Shown here: positions 22,154 through 30,394 of the stretch, in pieces
Layout of the letters: each line of letters starts with the position of its first letter
Numbering within the stretch: the stretch's first letter is position 1
DNA from: Actinomycetota bacterium
Lineage (GTDB): Bacteria; Actinomycetota; Acidimicrobiia; IMCC26256; PALSA-555
NCBI GenBank assembly: GCA_003140175.1
Contig: PLJD01000012.1
Span: forward strand, 1-41,362
DNA length: 41,362 nucleotides
Direction of reading: 5' to 3'
The notes under the pieces: model-generated
What the model saw: only the letters and a program-made list of their open reading frames with translations
The model's database searches: none
Told to the model about the DNA's origin: nothing
Translations under genes and position numbers: made by a program

Positions 22154-23407
22154 TCACCCGTCGTCGCGAGTCACCCGCAGGATCAGGTGGCGGATCCCGG
22201 TATGGCGGTTGCTTCGGGTCCATTCCACGGGCTGCGCGAGCTCGTAGCGCGAGAAGAGGGGCAGCATCTCCTCGAACATCACCCGCATCTCGAGCCGGGC
22301 AAGATTCGCTCCGAGGCAGTAATGGAGCCCGTGCCCGAAGGAGAGGTGCGGGTTCGGGTCGCGGCAGATGTCGAACTCCATGGGGCGTTCAAAGACGGCC
22401 TCGTCTCGGTTGGCCGAGCCCTCCCAGACCAGCACCTTGTCGCCCGGCGAGACGTCGCGTCCACCCAAGGTTGTCTCGCGGGTCGCGGTGCGCCGCTTGG
22501 CGGGTGACGGAGTAGCCCAGCGGAGCATCTCCTCGATCGCACCCGCCAGCAGGCCCGGGTCGCCGCGCAGAGCCTTGAGCTGTTCGGGTCGCTCGAGGAG
22601 CGCCAGCATGCCTCCCGCGATGGCGTTGCGGGTGGTCTCGGACCCCGCGGCGAAGAGCAGCGAGAAGAACGAGTACAGCTCCGGGTCGGAGAGCTGGGGC
22701 GGGTCGACGTCGCGCAGCGTGGCGTGCACGACGGCCGAGAGCATGTCGTCGGTGGGCTCGGCGCGCTTGGCGGCGATCAGCGCCGCTCCGTACTCCAGCA
22801 TCTGAGCCTGGGCCGGTCTGGGATCCCCACTCGGGCCGAAGGCGGCGTCGCCGGTCCGGATGTCGAAGCCGGGATCGACGGCCTCCCACAGCTGGTGTCG
22901 GTCGTCCTCGGGGACGCCGAGCAGGATGCAGATGGCCTGCATCGGCAGCTCGGCGGCCACGTCGACGAGGAAGTCGAACGGCACACCGTCGGGCACCGTG
23001 GCGAGGAGCGCGTCGGTGCGACGGCGAAGGTCGGCTTCCAGGCGCGTGACCATGCGCGGCGTCAGCCCGGTGCTCACGAGTCTGCGGATTCGGGCATGGC
23101 GCGGGTCATCCATCATGTTGAGGACGACGCCCGCGACCTCCAGGTCCTGGAGGACGGTGCCCCCGTAGGCACGTGTCCCGCCGCGCTCCGAGGAGTACGT
23201 CCCGGGGTCTCGGAGTACTTGCAGGGTCTCGGCGTGGGTCGCGACGGACCAGAACCCTTCACCGTCGGGGGTGTGCTCGGTCGGCGCGTGCCACCACACC
23301 GGGGCCTCGCGCCGGTGGAGCTCGAAGAGGTCATGGGGGAAGCCGTGCGCGAAGTTGTCGAGATCCGTGAAATCGATCGCGGCCAGCTGCGGCGCGGTGC
23401 TCGTCAC
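22154..23407 (-). CDS. Cytochrome P450 (first copy)
   Basis: 417 residues from the GTG at 23407, chosen because GAGAGG lies upstream and the N-terminus is then normal; the extension to 23506 reads as shadow. Bacterial class I soluble P450: I-helix [11 protein letters not shown]-helix ExxR in EEMLRWATP, and the heme ligand Cys364 in [17 protein letters not shown]. The layout ([23 protein letters not shown]) is like CYP125/CYP124/CYP142-type actinobacterial P450s acting on lipids or steroids, but the family cannot be set without alignment. No ferredoxin gene is adjacent. It probably follows the DinB-MOSC gene's strand after a 168-base gap. Confidence 0.93.
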   Translation of the reverse strand: MTSTAPQLAAIDFTDLDNFAHGFPHDLFELHRREAPVWWHAPTEHTPDGEGFWSVATHAETLQVLRDPGTYSSERGGTRAYGGTVLQDLEVAGVVLNMMDDPRHARIRRLVSTGLTPRMVTRLEADLRRRTDALLATVPDGVPFDFLVDVAAELPMQAICILLGVPEDDRHQLWEAVDPGFDIRTGDAAFGPSGDPRPAQAQMLEYGAALIAAKRAEPTDDMLSAVVHATLRDVDPPQLSDPELYSFFSLLFAAGSETTRNAIAGGMLALLERPEQLKALRGDPGLLAGAIEEMLRWATPSPAKRRTATRETTLGGRDVSPGDKVLVWEGSANRDEAVFERPMEFDICRDPNPHLSFGHGLHYCLGANLARLEMRVMFEEMLPLFSRYELAQPVEWTRSNRHTGIRHLILRVTRDDG

Positions 23408-23575
23408 GTCATCCAACCTCTCACCGGGACCTTGCGACCGGCCCGTGAGGCGGCGGCCATGGCTGACGGTACCGCGAGGTGTGGGCCGATCCCCGGCGAC
23501 CACCACGTCGAGCGCGCCTCGACGCCGCGCGCGGCGGACTCGCGCTCGGATGGGTGCTCACCGGCGACGAGCCGA

Positions 23576-24583
23576 TCAGCCGGCGACGTTTGGTGACGGC
23601 TGTACGACGACGACGTCCCCGGCGCGGACCGTCCCGGGCTTGCGCACCCACGCGTACCAACGCGCCCACTGAGGGTTCCGCTCGTAGCTCAGCCGGGCGA
23701 AGTCACCGTCGGTGAACCAGCGCGTCTGCTTCTGGCACGGCGTGGCGGGAAACGACACCTCCATCAGCGCGGAGCCGACCTGCAGCCGTGTCCCGGGACG
23801 GAGGCTGGCCCAGTCGACCCCAGCCACCGTCAGGTTCTCGCCCACCGAGCCGGGCGCGACCCGATGGCCGGCGCCGGCTAGCTCGCGCCGCGCGTCGTCG
23901 GACCACAGGCACAATGCCTGGAACGGTCGCCCGTGGTGCTTTCGGTCGCCTTGACGGTCGCCGACCAGGCCGTCGTACTCGACCTGCCCCGTCGGCACCG
24001 CGAGTTTGGGAACGCCGCCGTCCGACGTGCTGATCTGGACGACGCGTCCCCGGCTCGGCGGGGTGCCGGCTCCAATGGCCGCGAGCCCACGGCTGACGTC
24101 CCACTGGTGGTGGGTGGCGTCGTGGACCGCATGGAGCAGCAGCGCTTCGGCTTGCACCGGGCCGGCCGCCAGCTGGCCCCGGTGCGCCCAGGCCGTCGGT
24201 GCTGCGCCGCGCGCGAGCGCGGCTAAGGCCTGCGCCTCGCGCTCGAGCGCGGCGACGACCGTCGTGGTGTCCAGCCCACTCACCGGTTGGTCACCGGCCC
24301 CGGCGGCGGCGGGCGGGTCGGGCAGGTGACATCCGTCGACCGCGAGGATCGATGCCAGTCCGACGCGGATCACTGCAGTGACGAACGCGCTGTGCAACCC
24401 GTACTCAAGCGCCGACCAGACACCGGGTTGCGGTCGAGCGTTCAGGTCCGCGGCCTCGATGCCGTCGGTCGCCAGCCGCCACCACCATCCGAATGCGTCG
24501 AGCAGCGAGATCGCGTCTGGGACCCTCCACCGGGTGGCGTCGAATCCGCATTCGGCACAGGTCTCGGGTGTAAGGCCGTCCAC
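23576..24583 (-). CDS. DinB-like / MOSC domain fusion protein
   Basis: 335 residues in two parts. Residues 1-170 look like a DinB-type four-helix bundle (MDMPI-like): ISLLDAFGWWWRLATDGI, WSALEYGLHSAFV and the His-rich HAVHDATHHQWDV that would bind metal. A CAECGFD motif sits near the start. Residues about 180-335 are a MOSC domain (GVPKLAVPTGQVEYDGLVGDRQ, GSVGENLTVAGVDWASLRPG) with the conserved Cys in TPCQKQTRWF, as in molybdenum-cofactor sulfurase C-terminal and YiiM-like proteins. The fusion suggests thiol or sulfur transfer coupled to a mycothiol-type enzyme; that is inference. It is on the same strand as both P450 genes. Confidence 0.85.
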   Translation of the reverse strand: MDGLTPETCAECGFDATRWRVPDAISLLDAFGWWWRLATDGIEAADLNARPQPGVWSALEYGLHSAFVTAVIRVGLASILAVDGCHLPDPPAAAGAGDQPVSGLDTTTVVAALEREAQALAALARGAAPTAWAHRGQLAAGPVQAEALLLHAVHDATHHQWDVSRGLAAIGAGTPPSRGRVVQISTSDGGVPKLAVPTGQVEYDGLVGDRQGDRKHHGRPFQALCLWSDDARRELAGAGHRVAPGSVGENLTVAGVDWASLRPGTRLQVGSALMEVSFPATPCQKQTRWFTDGDFARLSYERNPQWARWYAWVRKPGTVRAGDVVVVQPSPNVAG

Positions 24584-24786
24584 CGCCCCAGCATGGCGCG
24601 GCTCGCCGGTGCCGACCGCGCCACATCACCCGGCGACCGGCCGGGTCAGGGCGGAGGGTGTTCGGCGTGGCCGGCGCCCCGCCCGATCGGGGTCCGAACC
24701 GGCCCACCGGGTCGGGGGCCGGGGGTCCCGCGCCGGCAGCGACGCGCGCGAGCGTGCCCGCGTGCTCGGCCGACTCGAGGGTGCCG

Positions 24787-26004
24787 TCAGGCGCGGAGGC
24801 GGACCGGGAGGTCCTTGAGCGCGTTGTTGAGGTTCGAGCGCTGGCGCCGCGGTTCCCCGGTGAGCTCGATCACGGGAAACGCTGACAGCAGCTCCTCGAA
24901 GAAGATTCGCCCCTCGAGGCGAGCTAGGTGCACCCCGAGGCAGAAATGCTCGGCGATCCCGAACGAGAGCTGCGGGTTCGGGTTGCGATGAATGTCGAAG
25001 CGCTGCGCGTCGGAGAAGACCGCGTCGTCGCGGTTGGCTGAGGTGTAGATCATGGCGAGCTTGTCTCCGGCCGCGATCGGCTGCCCTCGGACCACCGCGT
25101 CGGCGGTCGCGGTGCGTCGGAAGTAGTGCAGCGGGTTCGCGAAGCGCAGAATCTCCTCGACGGCGCCGACGATGAGCGAACGGTCGCGGCGGAGCTCGGC
25201 GAGCTGGTCCGGGTGCTGGAGCAGGGTCAGCAGCCCCGACGAGAGCATCGTGCGCGTGGTGTCGTTGCCGGCCGTGACGAGCTGGACGAAGAAGTAGCCG
25301 AACTCGAGATCAGACATGGGTTGGCCCTCGACCTCGGTGGCGAGCAGCCGTGCGCCCACGTCGTCGCTGTCGCCCTCGGCACGCCGGCGGTGGGCGAACT
25401 CGATTCCGTACGTGGCCATCGCGACGGACGCGTCGCTCTGCCCGTTGCCGTAGCCGTCGGGGTTGACCTCGGGGTCCTGGCCGCCGGTGGTGATCTCGGC
25501 CCATCGGTTGATCTGGGCCCGGTCCGACTCTGGGATGCCCATGAGCTCGCCGAATACCTGCGAGGGGAGCAGCGCGGCGAGGTCGTGCACGAACTCGACC
25601 TCCCCGAGCTCGGCACCCTTCGCCATGATCGTGCGACAGATCGCACGGACGCGGTCCTCGAGGCGGGCCATCTCGCGTGCTTTGAAGCACGGAGCCGTCT
25701 CTCGGCGCAGCGTCGTGTGCCGCGGCGGGTCCATCATCAACAGCATGTTCTTGGTCTGCTCGAGCTGCTCGGGCACCTGGTCCTCGAGCACGACGCCACC
25801 GACCTGGGCGGAGAACAGGGTCGGCTCGCGTGCCACCTCGACGCAGTCCGCGTGCTTGAGGATCGCCCAGTAGCCGGTGCCGTCGGGCATGTTCTGCCAG
25901 AACACCGGGTGCTCGCGGCGCAGGTACGCGAAGACCTCGTGCGGCGGGGCGTCGACGTAGCCGTCCGGCTCGTAGATGTCGATCGACTCGAGCGTCATCG
26001 CCAT
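24787..26004 (-). CDS. Cytochrome P450 (second copy)
   Basis: 405 residues from the ATG at 26004, which has GGGAGG upstream; the frame extending to 26652 is antisense shadow of the DUF427 gene. P450 hallmarks: LLMMDPPRHTTLRR, I-helix TAGNDTTRTM, ExxR in EEILRFANP, and the heme ligand Cys355 in FGIAEHFCLGVHLARLE. It is only moderately similar in wording to the first P450 3 kb away, so the two are diverged paralogs and not a recent duplication. The style resembles CYP142/CYP124-like lipid hydroxylases. The 203 bases between it and the DinB-MOSC start hold no gene that I can see. The redox partner is not encoded here. Confidence 0.93.
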   Translation of the reverse strand: MAMTLESIDIYEPDGYVDAPPHEVFAYLRREHPVFWQNMPDGTGYWAILKHADCVEVAREPTLFSAQVGGVVLEDQVPEQLEQTKNMLLMMDPPRHTTLRRETAPCFKAREMARLEDRVRAICRTIMAKGAELGEVEFVHDLAALLPSQVFGELMGIPESDRAQINRWAEITTGGQDPEVNPDGYGNGQSDASVAMATYGIEFAHRRRAEGDSDDVGARLLATEVEGQPMSDLEFGYFFVQLVTAGNDTTRTMLSSGLLTLLQHPDQLAELRRDRSLIVGAVEEILRFANPLHYFRRTATADAVVRGQPIAAGDKLAMIYTSANRDDAVFSDAQRFDIHRNPNPQLSFGIAEHFCLGVHLARLEGRIFFEELLSAFPVIELTGEPRRQRSNLNNALKDLPVRLRA

Positions 26005-26101
26005 GCGGTGCCTCCCCCGGGTTTCGGGCGGTCGGGCGTCGCGCTGACCGTACCGGGCCGGGCCGGGGCGGCGCATCCGCTCGGGCTGGGGCGGCGTGCG
26101 C

Positions 26102-26857
26102 TCACGTCGAGAACTTCGTGTGGGGTCGCGCCAGGGGCGCACCGTCCACGATGAGGTCGACCCGTTCGTTGTAGAAACACACCAGGCCCGCGATTTTCTG
26201 GCTCTCGGGCAGCGGGGTCCGGTACGACCACACGACGTCCTCGACGACGCCGCTGGGGGTCGTGGCCGACCAGTACTGGGCGAAGCCCTTGTAGGGGCAC
26301 GCCGAGGTGGTGGGCGACGGGCGAAGTAGGTCCAGGCGGGCGTCGACCTTGGGGAGGTAGTAGCGGGTCGGGAGCCCGGTCTCGAAGAGCAGGGTGGGCC
26401 GATGGGTGTCGGCGAGTCGCTCGCCGGCGACGTCGACCTCGACGTGGCGCGAACTCGCGAGAATGTCGACACGCGAGTACGGGTCGCGGGGATGCACGAA
26501 GACCTCCTCGTCCTCCTCGAACCAGGCGTCCATCGCGCCCCACTCGAAGCGGACGTGCCCGCGCAGGTCGTCAAGCGGCGAGTCGGGGTACTCCCACGCC
26601 GCGTCCTCGGCCACCGCGTCACCGACCGTGACGTGGTAATAGCGGGCATCACCGCGGCTCGGCGAGTGCTCGGTGCGTCCCGAGCTCGCGAGCGCCTCGG
26701 TGCGGACGTCCTCTCGGGGGAGGTAGTAGGCGGGGAAGTAGGGCACCTCCCAGACGAGCAACGGGTGGGTGGTGTCGGCGACGACCTGGCCGCCGAGGTA
26801 CACCCGCACCCGCTTCGCGCCGGGCTCGACCCGGACTCGTCCTCGCTGCTCGGTCAT
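26102..26857 (-). CDS. Tandem DUF427 domain protein
   Basis: 251 residues made of two DUF427 modules. Module 1 (about 10-115) runs from RVRVYLGGQVVADTTHPLLVWE through YYLPREDV and YYHVTVGD to AAWEYPDSP. Module 2 (about 130-245) repeats this as VEVDVAGERLADTHRPTLLFE, YYLPKVDA, CPYKGFAQYWS and VVWSYRTPLPE. Both keep the fold's YYLP motif; only the second has CPYKG. AGGAG precedes the ATG. The function of DUF427 is not established. It sits 97 bases upstream of the second P450 on the same strand, which hints at a shared metabolic role. Confidence 0.88.
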   Translation of the reverse strand: MTEQRGRVRVEPGAKRVRVYLGGQVVADTTHPLLVWEVPYFPAYYLPREDVRTEALASSGRTEHSPSRGDARYYHVTVGDAVAEDAAWEYPDSPLDDLRGHVRFEWGAMDAWFEEDEEVFVHPRDPYSRVDILASSRHVEVDVAGERLADTHRPTLLFETGLPTRYYLPKVDARLDLLRPSPTTSACPYKGFAQYWSATTPSGVVEDVVWSYRTPLPESQKIAGLVCFYNERVDLIVDGAPLARPHTKFST

Positions 26858-26978
26858 GGCTGCTCCTCTGGGCGCTCGTCGCGCCCCGGGTGGGCTCGCG
26901 CCCCGGTCGGGCTCCCCGCCCCCGGCGGCGGGTGGTGTCTCGGCATGGGTCTCGACGGGGGACGACGAGCCGGGGGGC

Positions 26979-27725
26979 TCACCACAGGCGGGCCGCGACC
27001 ATCGCGGCGGCGAGGAGCACCACGGTGCACGCCAAGGCTCGCAGCGTCCGCTCCAGCGGGGCGAGCAGGGCGGCGGCGTCGAGCGGAACCACCTCCCCGT
27101 TGTCCAACGTGACGACTCCCTCGACCCGCCGGGCCCGGCGGCGCACGAGCCGAGCCGGGGTGCTGAGGCTGCGCTGCGCGAGCGCCAACGCGAACGCGGC
27201 GGCCCCGCCGAGGACGGCGGCGAGGCCGAGCCGGTCGGCTTGCGCCACGTACGCGGTCAGGACCGGGAAGGCGCCCCACGACAGGGCGAAGCCGACATCG
27301 GTGTGCAGCCGGCCGCCGAAGAGCTCGAGGTTGTACGCGACGACGAGGATCGGTCCGACGACGATGAACGGGATGAGGATGACGCCGACCCGGCTGACGC
27401 CCAGCACGCCGAGCCCCACCGCGGCGAGGACACCCGCCGCGCTGGCCGCGATGAGCGCCGAGTCGGGGATGTGCGTGCCCAACGGGTGCCCGTGCAGCTC
27501 GTCCAGCGCGTGGGCGCCGACCCCCATGGCCGCGAGGAAGGCCAGCACGGTGGCGCCGAGGCGCATCCCGTCGAGGTGGGGCGCCAAGGCCGCGCCGATC
27601 GCGACGTAGCCGAGATGCCAGGCCGTGTAGGGCGGGTGCAGGAGCGTCCACCAGTCCCGCCATCCGCCGGGACGGGCGGCGTAGAAGGCGGCTCGGCGCT
27701 GCCGGTCAGGCACCGCCCCGCACAC
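26979..27725 (-). CDS. UbiA-superfamily-like integral membrane protein
   Basis: 248 residues with about seven hydrophobic helices. WWTLLHPPYTAWHLGYVAIGAAL leads to AMGVGAHALDELHGHPLGT, placed where UbiA prenyltransferases carry their first Asp-rich motif (NDxxD), and YNLELFGGRLHTDVGFALSWGAFPVL resembles the middle of the fold. The canonical NDxxDxxxD and second DxxxD are not present, so this is a divergent or non-catalytic member; that assignment is inference. The GTG start at 27725 overlaps the methyltransferase gene by 20 bases, so the two are translationally coupled. A reductase gene of the geranylgeranyl type is divergent from that methyltransferase. The substrate is unknown. Confidence 0.7.
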   Translation of the reverse strand: MCGAVPDRQRRAAFYAARPGGWRDWWTLLHPPYTAWHLGYVAIGAALAPHLDGMRLGATVLAFLAAMGVGAHALDELHGHPLGTHIPDSALIAASAAGVLAAVGLGVLGVSRVGVILIPFIVVGPILVVAYNLELFGGRLHTDVGFALSWGAFPVLTAYVAQADRLGLAAVLGGAAAFALALAQRSLSTPARLVRRRARRVEGVVTLDNGEVVPLDAAALLAPLERTLRALACTVVLLAAAMVAARLW

Positions 27726-28437
27726 CCCACATGACGACGCCGCCGCCGAGGCTCATCGTGCGCACGCCGACATCGACGAACCCCGCGTCGCGTAGCGCCT
27801 GCACCGTCCAGTCCACCGAGAAGCGGCGGTAGTGCTGCGAGATATTCGGGCCGAGGAACCGTCCGACCCGGAACCACCCCTTCCCCGCCAGCCCACCCGC
27901 CGCGGGCAGCACGAGCCGCGTGTAGAGCCACCACCCGGCACGCCAGAACGGGTTGCTCGGCACGCAGAACTCGAGGCTCGCGACGGGCGCGCCGGGCTTG
28001 AGGACGCGGGCCAGTTCCCGCAGCGTCTGGGCCGGGTCGGCGACGTAGCGGAGCAGGTAGGTGAAGGTGAGACCATCGAAGGTGGCGTCGGGGAAGGCCA
28101 GCTGTTCGGCCCGACCGTTCACCAGCGCGATCCGCTCCCCCGCCCCGCGGACTCGAACGTTGACGGCCCCCCGGGCCAGCATGGCGCCGGTGAGATCGAT
28201 GCCGACCACGAACGCCGGGGTGCGATCGGCGAGCTGGAGCGCGACGCCGGCCGTCCCGCTCGCCACGTCGAGCACCCGGGCGGGTGCCGCCGGTACGATG
28301 CGGTCGACCATCGCGCGTCGCCAGCGTCGGTTCTGGCCCAGCGAGAGCAGCTCTTCGAGCATGTCGTACCGGTCCGGAATCCCCGTGAACAGATCTTGGG
28401 CGAACTGGTTCGGATCCGTGGCTGGGCCGGCAAGCAT
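27706..28437 (-). CDS. UbiE/MenG-like SAM-dependent methyltransferase
   Basis: 243 residues from the ATG at 28437. N-terminal FTGIPDRYDMLEELLSLGQNRRWRRAMV is the typical UbiE/MenG opening. SAM-binding motif I is VLDVASGTAGVALQLADR, followed by GIDLTGAML, GRAEQLAFPDATFDGLTFTYLLRYV and LARVLKPGAPVASLEF. The C-terminal FLGPNISQHYRRFS also fits the family. MenG methylates demethylmenaquinone, but the pairing here with a UbiA-like protein and a flavoprotein reductase leaves another prenylated substrate possible. It overlaps the UbiA-like gene and is divergent from the reductase gene (53-base gap). The much longer upstream frame to 29253 is antisense to that gene and rejected. Confidence 0.9.
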   Translation of the reverse strand: MLAGPATDPNQFAQDLFTGIPDRYDMLEELLSLGQNRRWRRAMVDRIVPAAPARVLDVASGTAGVALQLADRTPAFVVGIDLTGAMLARGAVNVRVRGAGERIALVNGRAEQLAFPDATFDGLTFTYLLRYVADPAQTLRELARVLKPGAPVASLEFCVPSNPFWRAGWWLYTRLVLPAAGGLAGKGWFRVGRFLGPNISQHYRRFSVDWTVQALRDAGFVDVGVRTMSLGGGVVMWGVRGGA

Positions 28438-28490
28438 GCGCACCGCTCCTGGTCTCGGACGCCGAGCGTAGAGCGCGGGGATTCGACGAC

Positions 28491-29822
28491 GTGCGCACCG
28501 CCCGATTCGATGCCGTGATCGTGGGAGCAGGCCCGGCGGGCAGCGTCGCGGCGCTGATCCTCGCCCGGGGGGGCGCCCGAGTGGCCCTCGTCGACAAGAC
28601 CGCCTTCCCTCGAGACAAGGCCTGCGGGGACCTCGTCGGCCCCCGCGGCCTCCAGGTGCTCGACGACCTGGACCTGACCGTCCCCGACGCGCTGCCGGTG
28701 GGCGACATGCTCGTCGTCGGCCCGACCCGCCAGGTGCGGCTGCCCTGCCGGCCCGGGCGGACCTATCCCGGCCACGCCCTGGCCGTGCCCCGCCACCGGT
28801 TCGACGCCACGCTGCGGGACGCGGCCGTCGCCGCCGGCGCCGAGCCGTTCGTCGGTCGAGCCCGCGGGCCCTGCTACAGCCCCGACGGTCTGGAGGGCTG
28901 CTCGCTCGCCACCGGCGAGGAGCTGCGCGCCGACGTAGTGATCGGCGCCGACGGGGCGTTGAGCGCGGTGAGCGGCTGGGCCGACCTGGTGCAGGCGGAC
29001 CAGGTCCTCTGGGGGTTCGCGCTGCGCGGCTACGTCGACGAGCCCGTCGCGCTCCCCCAGATCGTGCTCTGGGAGTCGTCACCCCGGCGGGCCTTTCCCG
29101 GGTACGGCTGGGTGTTTCCCGGCCCGGACGGGCGAGCCAACGTGGGGCTCGGCTGCGGCGTCCTCGCCGACCGGTCGGCGGCGACGCTCGCCGCACGCTC
29201 CTGGCCCCGCTTCGCCGACCACCTCGTCGAGCGTGGCTTGCTGCAGCGGCCACCGCCGGTCGAGTCCCTGCTCGGGGGCTGGCTCAAACTCGGACTGGTC
29301 GGCACTCGTCCGGGCGACGGTCGGGTGCTGCTGGTCGGCGACGCCGCGGGGCTGGTGAACCCGCTCCAGGGGGAGGGCATCGCCCAGGCGATGGCCAGCG
29401 CGCAGGCGGCCGCGCTGGCGGTCCTCGCCGGCCCCGATCAGGCCGCAGCCCGCTACCGCGCCCAGCTCGGCGCTCGCTACGCGCCGTACCTGAGCGCGAC
29501 GACCCCGATCCACGCCGCGCTGCTCCCCCGGCCCCGGCTGGTCTCGACCCTGGCCCGCGCGTTGACTGCGCCCGGCGTCGGCCGGCTCCTCGCCGGCGGC
29601 TGGGCCCTGTACTGGAACGACCTGCTCGAGGGCGCCACCCCGGGAACGCCGCGGACCGTTGCGGCGCTCGCCGACCGTGCGCTGCGCGCCGCGACCGGAC
29701 GCGGCACCATGCGACGCTGGTTCCAGAACCAGCTCCGCGCCCCTGACTCGCGCGCGGCGTCGCCGTCGGTCGACCCGCGCACCGGACCGGCCGCGGCCCA
29801 TCCCGCGGAGCCCGTCAGTTGA
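28491..29822 (+). CDS. Geranylgeranyl reductase / MenJ-like FAD-dependent oxidoreductase
   Basis: 443 residues from GTG. N-terminal Rossmann motif GAGPAGSVAALILARGG, then the family motif KACGDLVGPRGLQVL (near residues 44-58) and a second FAD motif, VLLVGDAAGLVNPLQGEGIAQAM (about residues 280-302). Members saturate isoprenoid double bonds; in mycobacteria MenJ reduces one menaquinone prenyl unit. The methyltransferase and UbiA-like genes across the 53-base divergent gap support quinone or isoprenoid-lipid modification. The C-terminal 60 residues are poorly conserved. Its stop overlaps the convergent yqgE stop by 8 bases. Confidence 0.9.
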   Translation: MRTARFDAVIVGAGPAGSVAALILARGGARVALVDKTAFPRDKACGDLVGPRGLQVLDDLDLTVPDALPVGDMLVVGPTRQVRLPCRPGRTYPGHALAVPRHRFDATLRDAAVAAGAEPFVGRARGPCYSPDGLEGCSLATGEELRADVVIGADGALSAVSGWADLVQADQVLWGFALRGYVDEPVALPQIVLWESSPRRAFPGYGWVFPGPDGRANVGLGCGVLADRSAATLAARSWPRFADHLVERGLLQRPPPVESLLGGWLKLGLVGTRPGDGRVLLVGDAAGLVNPLQGEGIAQAMASAQAAALAVLAGPDQAAARYRAQLGARYAPYLSATTPIHAALLPRPRLVSTLARALTAPGVGRLLAGGWALYWNDLLEGATPGTPRTVAALADRALRAATGRGTMRRWFQNQLRAPDSRAASPSVDPRTGPAAAHPAEPVS

Positions 29823-30372
29823 GATGCGCGTCGAGAGGGAAGTCGGCGAACATCCGCTCCTTGCCCCGCTGGCGTCGCAGCACGGCGCGCCAGAGGGTCT
29901 CGGGCGTCGCGGTCCACGGGTCGGATGGCTCGACGGCGAGCTGGAACCAGCCGCCCGCGTCGAGCTCACGCTCGAGCTGGCCCTGCCCCCAACCCGAGTA
30001 GCCCGCGAAGATCCGTACCCGGTCGACGCGCGGCGTGACCGACTCAGGGTCGCGCTCGAGGTCGACGGTGCCGAGGTCGGCGAAGAGCGGCGCGAACCCG
30101 TCGGGCTCCTGGGTGTCGACACGCCGGGCGAGCCCGATGGCCGCCTCGGGCTGCACCGGGCCGCCGACGAACACGACGGCCGGCGCGGCGGCGAGCGCGG
30201 CCCACGCGGGGAGCGGTTGGCCGACCTCGGTGCCCGTCGACGGGCGGTTCAGCACGACGCCCAGCGCGCCTTCGTCGTGGTGCTCGAGCACGAGCACCAC
30301 GGTACGGAAGAAGTTGGGATCCTCGAGGTCGGGCGTGGCGACGAGGAGCCGACCCCGCAGCGAATCGCTCAC
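29815..30372 (-). CDS. YqgE/AlgH family protein (UPF0301)
   Basis: 185 residues from the GTG at 30372. Single DUF179 (YqgE/AlgH) domain: LRGRLLVATPDLEDPNFFRTVVLVLEH, GVVLNRPS, VFVGGPVQPEAAI, VRIFAGYSGWGQGQLERELDAGGWF. Length and motifs are standard. The biochemical role of the family is not settled; AlgH was linked to alginate regulation in Pseudomonas. It follows the amidohydrolase by 22 bases. The longer frame to 30702 is shadow of that gene. The 3' end overlaps the reductase gene on the other strand by 8 bases. Confidence 0.92.
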   Translation of the reverse strand: MSDSLRGRLLVATPDLEDPNFFRTVVLVLEHHDEGALGVVLNRPSTGTEVGQPLPAWAALAAAPAVVFVGGPVQPEAAIGLARRVDTQEPDGFAPLFADLGTVDLERDPESVTPRVDRVRIFAGYSGWGQGQLERELDAGGWFQLAVEPSDPWTATPETLWRAVLRRQRGKERMFADFPLDAHLN

Positions 30373-30394
30373 CGGCGGCGAGACCTCAGGCTCG

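Noticed and set aside
24584-24786. Possible small gene between the DinB-MOSC and second P450 genes
   Set aside because: Frames there are short, Gly/Pro/Arg-rich and lack third-position bias or a Shine-Dalgarno.
26005-26652. N-terminal extension of the second P450
   Set aside because: It is antisense-phase shadow of the DUF427 gene on the same strand in another frame, and P450 similarity starts only after 26004.
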